DNA of 64,000 nucleotides, from NCBI GenBank assembly GCA_017527155.1, contig JAFXQI010000060.1, positions 22,215-86,214 of the forward strand, read 5' to 3'. A program made the translations under genes and the position numbers. This document shows, piece by piece, positions 52,237-62,000 of the stretch (positions are counted from its first letter, which is position 1; each line of letters opens with the position of its first letter). This DNA is from Kiritimatiellia bacterium (lineage in GTDB: Bacteria; Verrucomicrobiota; Kiritimatiellia; CAIQIC01; Lenti-01). The notes under the pieces were generated by a model. The model saw only the letters and a list, made by a program, of their open reading frames with translations. It was not told the origin of the DNA and searched no databases.

Positions 52237-53343
52237 ATGATGCGGAAATGGATTGGCGCGGGCCTCGCCCTGGCCTGGTTCGGCACCCTCGCGGCGGCGC
52301 TTGCGGCCCCGAAGGCGGCCCTCTTCGTGCAAAACCGCGCCGGCGCGGCGTTCGATTCCAAGCTCGATGTCTTCGCCGACGCCATCGCCGGCGACCTCTC
52401 CTCGGCCGGGTTCGCCGTCGTGCGCCCCGAGGACACCCTCGACCGCTCCGCCGCCTCCCCGAGCGACGCCGCCTACCCCGAGACGCTCCACCGCGCCGCC
52501 GAGCTCTTCCAGACCGTCAAGGCCGAAAGCGCCGTCGACACCACCCCCGCCGAAGCCGCCAGCGCCCTCAACGTCGCGCGCACGCTCGACGCCGACTGCC
52601 TGGTCATGGCGTCCATCCTCTCCGTCGGCGAGAACACCGTCCGCTCCTCGGCCTACGGCCTGCCCACCAGCAGCCGCACCCGCGTCCTGCGCGTCGCCCT
52701 GCGCGTCCTCGACGGGCGCGACGGCCGCCAGCTCTACGGCGACCGCGTCGTCGTCACCGACCGCATCATCGACACCGCCTACCAGCAGACCGACGCCGGC
52801 GACCAGCTCGACATGCTGCTCGACCAGGCCTCCTCCGAGATCGCCTCCCGCGTCCGGGACGCCACCGCCAGCGGCTCCTTCAATCACGCCGCCCTCGCCG
52901 GCAATGCCGCCGCCATTGCAACGGATGCCATTTCCGTGACCATCAACGCCTTCCCGGCGGCCGCCGTGGAACTGGATGGGGTCCTCATCGGCACCGCCCC
53001 CGGAACCTTCCGCCTGTCCCCCGGAGTCCACCGCCTCCGTGTTGCCAAAGAAGGCTATGCGGCTTGGGAACATTCCGTCAAACTCGTCGACGGCCAGACC
53101 CTCGACATCGCCCTCGAATACTCCGCCACCGGCCTCGACCGCCGCGGCCAGCAGATGGCGCAGGACCGCGACGACGACGTCATCCGCCAGCAGTCCGAAG
53201 CCCAGGCCGCGCTCGCGCACGGCCAGGCCGTCGCCGCCTCCAACAGCTACATGCGCATCGAAGGCGCCCCCCAGGTTCTCTCCGTCGGCTCCGACGCCCC
53301 CACCGGCGTGATCGTCGACCTCCCTCCCGCCACCAACGACTGA
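52237..53343 (+). CDS. Exported PEGA-domain protein
   Basis: This 368-residue protein has a signal peptide (RKWIGAGLALAWFGTLAAAL). An LpoB/CsgG-like domain (about residues 25-215; ALFVQNRAGAAFD, DCLVMASILSVGEN) follows, then a PEGA domain (about 230-295; SVTINAFPAAAVELDGVLIG, then LSPGVHRLRVAKEGYAAWE) and a Gln-rich end. PEGA domains are small surface or periplasmic beta units. AAAGGAG lies before the ATG. It is the second gene of the envelope operon. Confidence 0.75.
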   Translation: MMRKWIGAGLALAWFGTLAAALAAPKAALFVQNRAGAAFDSKLDVFADAIAGDLSSAGFAVVRPEDTLDRSAASPSDAAYPETLHRAAELFQTVKAESAVDTTPAEAASALNVARTLDADCLVMASILSVGENTVRSSAYGLPTSSRTRVLRVALRVLDGRDGRQLYGDRVVVTDRIIDTAYQQTDAGDQLDMLLDQASSEIASRVRDATASGSFNHAALAGNAAAIATDAISVTINAFPAAAVELDGVLIGTAPGTFRLSPGVHRLRVAKEGYAAWEHSVKLVDGQTLDIALEYSATGLDRRGQQMAQDRDDDVIRQQSEAQAALAHGQAVAASNSYMRIEGAPQVLSVGSDAPTGVIVDLPPATND

Positions 53344-53362
53344 CCCGAAAGGAACCCCACCC

Positions 53363-53806
53363 ATGAAGCGCATCATCCCCGCCCTCCTCGCCGCCGCCGC
53401 CGTCGCGATTCTCGCCGGCTGCGCCGCCCCCAACACCACCGGCATCACCGCGTCCGTCACGCCCGACGAAAACGGCATCTACCAGCAGTACCTCCAGGCC
53501 GACAACACCCGCCTGGCCCGCCAGGTCCTCGTCCGCGACATCCGCTGCGACCAGACCGCCAACGGCCTCCTGCGCGCCAGCGCCACCCTGACCTCCGCCC
53601 GCAACAAATCCATGCAGGTGCAGGCCAAGTTCGCCTGGTTCGACGCCGCCGGGTTCGAGATCGACCCCGACGCCGAAACCTGGCGCGTCCTGACCCTCGA
53701 AGGCCGCGACACCCGTCCCATCATCGGCATCGCCCCGTCCCCCGCCGCCGAATCCTTCCGCATCCGAATCCGCGAAGGCGACCGCGCCAAGAAGTACATC
53801 CACTGA
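53363..53806 (+). CDS. YcfL-like lipoprotein (DUF1425)
   Basis: This 147-residue protein has a lipoprotein signal, PALLAAAAVAILAGCAAPNT (lipobox L-A-G-C). A single beta-domain follows with LVRDIRCDQTANGLLRASAT, VQAKFAWFDAAGFEID and WRVLTLEGRDTRPI, characteristic of YcfL (DUF1425). In E. coli ycfL lies directly before lpoB; here the LpoB-like gene also follows, after 56 bases. AAAGGAACC lies before the ATG. Confidence 0.8.
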   Translation: MKRIIPALLAAAAVAILAGCAAPNTTGITASVTPDENGIYQQYLQADNTRLARQVLVRDIRCDQTANGLLRASATLTSARNKSMQVQAKFAWFDAAGFEIDPDAETWRVLTLEGRDTRPIIGIAPSPAAESFRIRIREGDRAKKYIH

Positions 53807-53862
53807 TTTCCCCCGCGAACAACCGTCCTCCCGAACCCCTGCAACCCAAGAAAGGTTTGAAC

Positions 53863-54438
53863 ATGAAGAAAACCATCCTCCTCCCCGCCGCCGCCCTTGC
53901 CGCCGCCCTGTTCGTCTCCGGCTGCGCCAGCACCATCGAGTACGGCGACCCCACCTCCGCCAAGCCCCTGAGCACCGACTTCGGCTCCTCCGACCTCCAG
54001 CAGATCGCCACCTCCATGGTCGATTCCATGCTCGCCACCGCGCCGTTGCCGGCCGACGGACGCCGCCCCGTGCTCATCGTCGATCCCGTCAAGAACAAGA
54101 CCATGCAGCACATCGACACCGAGTCCATCACCGACTCCATCCGCACGCGCCTGATCCGCTCCGGCCGGTTCACCTTCCAGGACCGCACCACCGAAGCCTC
54201 CCTCCAGCAGGAACTCGCCTACCAGCAGCAGGCCGCCGCCAACCCCGTCCAATTCGGCCAGCAGGTCGCCGCCGAGTACATGCTCACGGCCAACCTCTCC
54301 GAGATCGAGCAGAAGTTCGGCCGCGTCACCGACGTCTACTACAAGTTCACCCTCAACCTGCGCAACCTCCGCACCGGCACCCTCGACTGGGCCGACGAGA
54401 AGGAAATCCGCAAGACCAAGGTCCGCCCGATCTTCTGA
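53863..54438 (+). CDS. lpoB: LpoB-like penicillin-binding-protein activator lipoprotein
   Basis: This 191-residue protein has a lipoprotein signal (ALAAALFVSGCASTIEYGD, lipobox V-S-G-C). The LpoB/CsgG-type fold follows with RRPVLIVDPVKNKTMQHIDT, IRTRLIRSGRFTFQDRT and YMLTANLSEIEQK. E. coli LpoB is an outer-membrane lipoprotein that activates PBP1B for peptidoglycan synthesis; similarity and the adjacent ycfL support the call, but its PBP partner is not in the window. The ATG at 53,863 follows AAGAAAGG at proper distance; a TTG six bases earlier is less likely. Confidence 0.8.
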   Translation: MKKTILLPAAALAAALFVSGCASTIEYGDPTSAKPLSTDFGSSDLQQIATSMVDSMLATAPLPADGRRPVLIVDPVKNKTMQHIDTESITDSIRTRLIRSGRFTFQDRTTEASLQQELAYQQQAAANPVQFGQQVAAEYMLTANLSEIEQKFGRVTDVYYKFTLNLRNLRTGTLDWADEKEIRKTKVRPIF

Positions 54439-54492
54439 TCGCCATCCGCATCGTCCAACCTCCAACGTTCCGTTCAACAGAAAGGTCCCACC

Positions 54493-55020
54493 ATGAAACA
54501 CATCCGCATCGCCCTCGCCGCGGCCGCCCTCCTCGCCACCGCCGCCGTCCTCCCCGCCGCCGCCTTCGACTGCACCCCCGTCCAGATCGGCATCGCCGGC
54601 GAAGCCTTCCAGCTCTTCCCCAACGAAACCGACGTCATCGGTCTGCGCCTCAACCTCGTCGCCTCCCGCAACGACACCGTCTCCGGCATCGACGCCGGCA
54701 TCGTCTCCCTCGGCGCCGACATCCAGGCCCTGCGCGTCAACCTCTACAATGGCAGCGACTACCGCTTCTGCGGCGTCGAAGCCGGCCTCATCAACCGCGA
54801 TGCCGCCCTCGCCGGCCTCGCCGTCGCCCTCTTCAACACCGTCAGCGGCGACGTCTCCGGCATGCAGATCGGCGCCTTCAACAACGCCAACTTCATGACC
54901 GGCATGCAGATCGGCATCTTCAACCACGCCAATTCCCTGCGCGGCATCCAGATCGGCCTGATCAACCTCATCGAAGACGGCCCCTTGTCCTTCTTCCCCG
55001 TCCTCAACATGGCCTTCTAG
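54493..55020 (+). CDS. Exported repeat protein, LA_2272-like
   Basis: This 175-residue protein has a signal peptide (RIALAAAALLATAAVLPAAA). Repeats follow of the form G-x-Q-I-G-x-F/L-N-x-A-N (GMQIGAFNNANF, GMQIGIFNHANS, GIQIGLINLI) and related earlier units (GVEAGLINRDA). Such repeats are seen in LA_2272-type surface proteins and likely form a beta-solenoid. It is the fifth gene of the envelope operon, and AAAGGT precedes the ATG. Its role is unknown. Confidence 0.7.
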   Translation: MKHIRIALAAAALLATAAVLPAAAFDCTPVQIGIAGEAFQLFPNETDVIGLRLNLVASRNDTVSGIDAGIVSLGADIQALRVNLYNGSDYRFCGVEAGLINRDAALAGLAVALFNTVSGDVSGMQIGAFNNANFMTGMQIGIFNHANSLRGIQIGLINLIEDGPLSFFPVLNMAF

Positions 55021-55040
55021 CCGAACCGCAAGGATTCCCC

Positions 55041-55874
55041 ATGCGCCCTTCCTTCCGGACGGCTCTCGCCGCCCTCCTTTCCCTCGCCCTGCTCGCCCCC
55101 GCCTTCGCGCGCGGGCCCGCCGCTACCGCCGCCGCGTCCCCCGCGGCCGCTCCCGTTGCCGCCGAAGAGCCCGCGGCTCCCGCCGCCTCCTCCGAAGACG
55201 ACCACGCCGCCGTCGAAGCCGCCGCCGCCCTCGCCCCCGAGGAAATCCCCCCGCTGGCCACCCTCCGCCACGCCGTCGTATGTCCTCCCTTCAAGGGCGA
55301 CGCCGCCCTCGGCACCCTCTACCGCGACGAACTCCTCCGCACCCTCCGCTCCTCCCCGCGCGTCGATCTCCTCGAAGGCGACCGCGCCCTCGCCCGCAAC
55401 GCCCCGGCCTTCACCTACCGCATCGCCGGGGAAATCTTCGATGACGCCGGCCAGACCTACGTCTCCCTCCAGCTCGTCGACGCCGCCCGCCGCGAACCCA
55501 TCGCCTCCTTCGTCTCCCCGGCCTCCTCCAACCCGACGGTGCTCGCCCAGTGGATCCAGGTCGTCCGCGCCGACATGCAGCGCCGCGTCGACGCCCTGCC
55601 CTTCGAGTGCCGCATCCTGCGCAAGCAGGGGCAGGACTCCCTGACGCTCGACCGCGGCCTGTCCTCCGGCCTGCGTCCCGGAATGGTCCTGCAGGCGGTG
55701 GTGGCGGAAGAGCCGCTCATCTCGCCCTTCACCGGCGAAGAATTCGGCCGCGACACCCCGGCCCCCCTCGGCTCCGTCCGCGTCTTCCGCGTCAACGCCG
55801 ACAACGCCTACGCCCGTCCCCTCGATGGCGCATCGGTTCCCCGGAAGGGCACCCTCTACGCGCGGGAATTCTAG
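55041..55874 (+). CDS. Exported Ala/Pro-rich protein, LpoB/CsgG-like region
   Basis: This 277-residue protein has a signal peptide (ALAALLSLALLAPAFA), an Ala/Pro/Glu-rich linker (about residues 25-70) and a domain with AVVCPPFKGDAALGTLYRDE, RVDLLEGDRAL and YRIAGEIFDDAG. That pattern is like the stress-sensor or LpoB-like proteins that assay a partner. The C-terminus has a short SH3-like part (LRPGMVLQAVV, SVRVFRVNADNAYAR). It is the last gene of the envelope operon, 20 bases after its neighbour. Confidence 0.6.
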   Translation: MRPSFRTALAALLSLALLAPAFARGPAATAAASPAAAPVAAEEPAAPAASSEDDHAAVEAAAALAPEEIPPLATLRHAVVCPPFKGDAALGTLYRDELLRTLRSSPRVDLLEGDRALARNAPAFTYRIAGEIFDDAGQTYVSLQLVDAARREPIASFVSPASSNPTVLAQWIQVVRADMQRRVDALPFECRILRKQGQDSLTLDRGLSSGLRPGMVLQAVVAEEPLISPFTGEEFGRDTPAPLGSVRVFRVNADNAYARPLDGASVPRKGTLYAREF

Positions 55875-56023
55875 CGCGGATTGAGAAATCGTGTAGCCGA
55901 GCAAGGGGGGAGGGAATCGAACCAATCGGATTTTTCCTGTCCGGAAACGGGCACACTGTTTCTTGGACCACCATAGAGCGGCTTGAGGTTTTCTGCAGCT
56001 TCTCGGGAGTTCCCTTCCCACAT

Positions 56024-56043
56024 GGACGCGCGGAAGCGCGTCC
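56024..56043. repeat. GC hairpin repeat
   Basis: GGACGCGCGGAAGCGCGTCC followed by CTCC, between the convergent envelope operon and the giant surface gene. It may also aid transcription termination. Confidence 0.75.
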
Positions 56044-56063
56044 CTCCATCGCGCAATGTTTCT

Positions 56064-59000
56064 TCAGCGTTTCAGGAACTTCAACCTCAGGACCCGTGTC
56101 CTGTTCGTCCCCTCCGGGAGCCGGATTACCGCGTTCGTCGCATCCCAGTCATAACCGCCCGGCGGTACCGGCGTCCAATCCCAGGCATGGCCCTTCAGCC
56201 CCGTCGCGGTCCACACTTCGAACGGTGATGTCCGGTACGCCGGATCCATTGCCGCCCGCATCGCGCTTCCCTCGCTCGACACTTCGCCGACCGGCGGTGC
56301 CACGAAGTTCGCGTTGCCTGGGTCGGTGAATACCGCCGCGGCATTCGTCCCCGCAACGTGCGCGCCGTAGTCGTCGCCGTCGGCCGCGAACTCGTACGTT
56401 CCGTCCGGCAACCAGAACCACAGCGACGTGTCGCCCACGTGCCCCGGCCCCGCGTAGCGGTACGTCTCCCCGCCGCCCAGGTCCACGACGACCTCCGCCG
56501 GCAGCGCATCCGTCGCCAGCGGCACCTCCACTTCGTGGACCGGTGTCCCCGCCGCGCCCACCGGCGCGCCGGTTCCCTCGCGTCCGAAGCCGCCGCCGAT
56601 GTCCTCCCCGCCCTCGCTGCCGCGCGCCTTGACCGAGCCACCCGCGATGACGACCGCCCCCGCCGCCGGCGCCACCAGCCCGCCGCCGATGCCCGCCCCG
56701 AACTCGCCGCCGGTCGCCTCGACCGTCCCCGAGCGGATTTCCACCCGCCCGCTCTCCTGCAGCTTCCCGCCGCCGATGCCCGCGCCGCACTTGCCGCCCT
56801 GCGCGGCCAGCCGCCCCTCGCCCTGCAGCACCAGCGCCGACGCCGCATCCACCCGCACCCCCGCGCAGTCCTCGCCGCTCGCCACGGAGTTGTCCCCCGC
56901 CAGCGTCACTTCGAGCGACACCCCCTCCAGCGTTACCGCCACCGCGTCCTTCGCATCCAGCCCGATGACCAGGTTCGTCCACGTGTTCGTGAAGCTCCCG
57001 CCCGCGAACTTCACCCCATTCACCTGGCTCGTCCCCGTCAGCACGTAGCGGTTGGCGCTGCCTTCCACGCTGCTTCCGTCAGGGGCATACCCTTTCACAA
57101 CTCCGTTCGTCCCGATTTCCACCGCCCCCCACGACACGTCCAGCCAGAGCTCCGGCGCCGCCGTGGCGTCCCAGAACGCGTACAGCTTCGCCCCGGCCGC
57201 CGCCACGCTCTCCTCCGTCACGGCCGAACCCGTCCCGTTGGGCCCTGTGAACCATCCGGCGAACCGCATCCCCGGCCGCTTGCCCGGATCCGGCAGCTGC
57301 CCGACCCACGGCGCGCCCACCATCACCGTCACGTTCGTCGAAACCCCGTTCCCGAGGTCCACCGTGGCCGTCCCCATCTCCGCCACCGTGTTCCACCAGG
57401 CCGGATCCGTCTCGATGGCCGCGTTGTAGTCGAACACGATGTTCGCCGACGCGCGGACCACCGTCCCCGCCGCCGCGTCGTCCCGCAGCTTCACCCGGTA
57501 CGTGATGTGCCCCTCCCCGCGCCCCGTCGCGTCGTTCGGCGGCAGGAACCCCGCGTACACGTCCCGCGGCCACCGCGTCTCCGTCGATTCGTCCACGATG
57601 CGCATGTACCACTTCGCCGCCCCCGTCTTCGCATCGAAGTCCAGCTCCGTCCGCACCTTGTACGCCGTCCCCGCCATCGCCGTCTCGCTCGCCCCCTTCC
57701 GCTTGCCGCCCAGCCCCAGGTCGAGCTGGTTGTTGAACCCCACGTCCACCATCTCGAACGTGCTCCAGTCCAGCGCCCCGCCCAGCGCCTCCGTCACGTA
57801 CACCTCCTGCGCCGCCGCCGTCGCGTCGCTCTTGTTCTCGAAATACACGGTGTACGTCATCCATGTCCCCGGGGCCACCAGCCGCGCCGCCCCCGCCCCC
57901 AAAGGCCCCGACATCTCGTTCGGGTCCACCGAATGCGGAACCGTGGGAATGTATGGCTTGCGAACGGGCACGGGAGGCAACTTGGGCTCTTCCTCACGGC
58001 ACTGCGGTTCGTGATACTCGTTGAAATGCTCCGCACAAGCGCGGTAGGCCTCCGTTTCGGCGACGAACCAGCTGTACATCGTCTCAAAACGGTCCACTGC
58101 GTCCAGATACTTCTTCCATTCGCTTGTCATGGAAATGGCGTCTTCCGCGAGAACCAGAATTTTGGAGATTTCGTCGGCAATCTTGGCTACGTTGTCGAAG
58201 ATTTCGGCAAGCTCAGGAGCATCTTTCAGCGCTCGTTTGACTTCAGGATCGGCGAATTTCTTGAATTGCAAAACAAGCTTCGTCATGTTGCCCAAAGTGC
58301 TGGACAAATCGCCTCCGATCTTAATCAGTTGCTGGATTTCCTGGAATTGTTTAATAAGAGAATCTTCGTCGATGGAATCAAGCATGCTGGCGATGTCGCT
58401 CCCCAGCATCCCCCCGTACAGGGCGCCTCCCACAATCACCCTGTTGTTTTTCATAATGGCTTTGGCCTTGGCAATCTTTTCCGTCAAGTTCAAGCCCTTT
58501 GCCACGGCTTCCAGCATCCCTCCAGCGTTTTTCTTCAGCATTTTTTCGAATGCGTACTCGGAAGCGTCCCCCACGGACTTGAATGTCATCGCAATGGCCT
58601 TCATCCTGTCGCATGTCCGCAGGTATTCGGAAAACTCCCCGTAAACCTTCGTGAAATTGTTCCTGCTCGCGATGTCGCTTTCGTATTGCCTCCGATTGTA
58701 ACCGCAGACGCAATCCAAAGGTTTTTCGGGGCGTTTCGACCACACGGTCAGCGCGGTATTCTGGGCCGCTATTCCCCTGTTGTAGGCTCCGCTTTGGAAT
58801 ATCTTGTCGAACACCTTCCCTGCCCACTCGCAACCCGCAAGCCATTCCGCGGCCTTGTCCCGGAACGCCCGCCACGCTTTGTAGACTGCGTCCGTCAAAT
58901 CGCCGTAGAAGCCGCGTTGGAGAGTGCCCGTGGAGATGGTCGAATTGTCATCGAATTCGACGCTCGCCGCCCCCTCCTTGACTTCGACTTCCTGCGACGC

Positions 59001-62000
59001 CAGCAAGTTGCCATTGAGGTCGATCACATAGCATGTCCAAGGCCCATCCGCGACCGACGGCAGCACCGTCGTCCCCGAAGGTGAAGTTCCGGCTATGCAC
59101 TGTACACCGGAGCCGTCGCTGGCGATGATGGCGCGTCCCGTTCCCCATGTTCCGGGATACACCACCGTGATTTTGGAAGTCGCGGGACAAGGCGCGGCAT
59201 TTACCTCGAACATTCCGCCATCCGAAAAGTCATACACGTCTTCGAACGCGTAGGAGCAGGTCGTCCCCGAAATGGCGAACATGTACTCGCCCGGGAACAG
59301 CCCCTGTGCGGAATATGTCCCGCCCCCCGAAACTTCGACAACGCAGGTCCGGTTGGCGGAAATGTTGCGCACAATCAGCCCCGTAGGCGTTTCGTCGTCG
59401 ATGCGGTGGTTCGGGAAATCGGCAAGCGTGCCGTGCAACTCCACCAAAGGCCTCATTTCCCCGTACACATGCTCAGAGTCCGTGCCCGAAAGGTATGTCA
59501 ATGCGGAATATCCCATGTTCCCCGAAACGGCGGAGACGGAATAGAACCCGGCCTCTGGAACCGCCCCGAAAACGTAGCACCCGCTTTCGCCGTCGTAAAC
59601 CGCTTCCAGGATGAAGTCGTCGTCGCTTGTCGCCCGCACGGCCGTGACCGTCGCCTCGCCGATGGCCTCAGGCTCTTCCTCCAAGTGCAAATACACTCCG
59701 GTTTCCGGTGCAACATGGAGGGTGATGGGCGCGAACGGACCTCCACATTCGACCCGCAACGTGCCGCCTTCCGTCACCGCGGCCCCATCAAGCGCTTCGA
59801 TGCGATGCGCGGGGGCGGCCTCGATCATGTATTCGCCGTTCCCGACGGCGGCAAAATGGAACCGTCCTTCTTCATCAGAGTTCGCCGTGGCATACACGAC
59901 AGTCGTTCCGTTCGCCCCAACGGACGAAAGGAACAGACTGACTCCAGCAATCGGCAGTCCGCTCCCGGAATCGAGAACCACCCCGCCAATCATGCAATGG
60001 GTCTTTGTTTTCCTTCCCGCCGCAGTCTCGTACACCAGTTCCCAATTGTCCACATCCGCCCCCATCTGCGACATTTCGCCGAGGGTCGTCCCCATATCCT
60101 CGAAAAACGCCTCCCGGCTTGACCAGGGGGAATAATTGAACTCCCGGTCCGAAGAGTCGTACAGATAAATCCTGTTGCTGTCCCCGGCCTTGAACTCCAC
60201 GTATTTCCTGCCTGTTTCGCCGGGAGCGATTGTTCCCGGTCTGGCCACGCCCGTTGCGACAACGTTGACGATATCGCTCCACCGCTCCGCCCCCCGGACC
60301 CTTCCCACGCCGCCGGACAGTTGGAGCTGGATGATTTGGGCATCCAAATCGGCAGTTCCGCTGTTCCCATAATCAATCGTTATCGTCACGATTCGCCCGG
60401 ACCGGACAGCATCCGGAATCTGGGCATCCGTCCAGAAAACGCCCTCTCCCTTGTCCATGGTGACGGAAACCGCCGCTTCCGCCCTTGCCGTGCCGCCCGA
60501 ATCGTTCGACACGACCAGATCATACCTCTGTCCTGCCTCAAGCTCCGCGCAATCGACCGTTGTCACCAAGTTCCCGGATGCATCCAAGTCAACCGGCAGC
60601 AATGGAATGCTTCCGTCCGCACCCACCAGCGATATCGTGTTCGTCTGTCCGAATCCGGCGCCTGCAATCGCAAGCGTCGCTTGACCACTTGACGGCAATA
60701 TGTCGGGCGTCACTCCCGTGATGACCACTTTCGTTGCTTCTGTCGAGAGAACGTAGCTGGCCGTCGTGTCGCTCGAAAGCACGACACAGACATCCATTTC
60801 TCCCTCGGGCACGCGGAACTGGACGGCACCCCCGTCCGTTGCCGTCGCTCCCCCGGACGGTTTTTCCCACGAGGTCGGCACGAACCCGAAGCCCCATGAC
60901 ACCTCCACGCCCGTCGGCACGTCCAGCACCACCATCCGTTTCCGGTTTCCTTCTGAAAACCGCAACTTCAGCACCGTCGGTGCCCCCGACTGCAACACCC
61001 CATTTGTCCCGCTTTCCACCGGCACATCCGGTACCGACACCTCCACGCCGACCTCCCCCGTCCGCGAGTTGTTCGCGATGAGCGAGCCTTCGAAAATGTC
61101 CTGCTGGCTGTTGACCACCACCTTCGGCCACCAAGAACCCTCCGACATCGCCGGGACACGGAACACCGCCTCGCACTTCGCCGTACCGCCCGCCGCGACA
61201 TTCTGGGTGAACACCCTTTCGCCCAGGGACACAATCCGCCCGGACGCCGACACCAGCGACACCTCGTCCCTACGTCCCCCCTCCACCATCTTCCCGCCCC
61301 GGTTCCCGACTTCCCACGCAACCCGCAATTCCCCGCCCGGTGTGGCTTCCGCGTCCGCCGACACCTTTACCGGCACCAAATCCACGTCCCCCGCCACCCC
61401 GCGCGGCTGTACCTCGTACACCCCGATGTCCGCCACTGCCTCCCCCCACGCCGACACCCGCGGTTGCCCGTACAAATCCGTCTCCGGAGCCGCCGCCGTA
61501 TCCCCCGCGTCCACGCACGGCGAACCCTCTGACACACGGAAGTCGCAGCCATCCGCATCCACGAACAGCGGGTCGCCCCAGATGTTGCCGTTCTTTCCGC
61601 AGACGGTCATCGCGTCCTGCGTCCCCTCGCCAGTCAGCACGCTCCCGCCCTCGTTCCAGAAGCAGCAATTGTTGTAGGTCGTGCCGTTCTGCGGGAACCC
61701 GAACGCTTCCCACGCCTCCGTGATGTTTGCGAAGATGCAGTTGCGGAAGTGCTGTCCGCCTCCCTGCGTCAGCCGCCCGCAGTCGTAGATTACGCAGTTC
61801 ACGATGGGATCCCTTGCCCAGTGACGGAATGCCAAGAGACAATCCCGTATGACGGAGTTCGTCATGTGGAAGTTCCCGGATTCCACCCCCACCGCATCGT
61901 ACAGGCCGTGCGCGATTTCCCCGCTGTCGAACACGACCGTCCCGCCGGTCATGTTGATGGCCCCCGTCGTCTGGTTCCGGCTCGAATAGAGGATGGAAGC

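Noticed and set aside
55885..55990. Possible minus-strand tRNA
   Set aside because: A GGTTCGATTCC-like T-loop is present, but only two T-stem pairs form and no acceptor or anticodon stem can be built.
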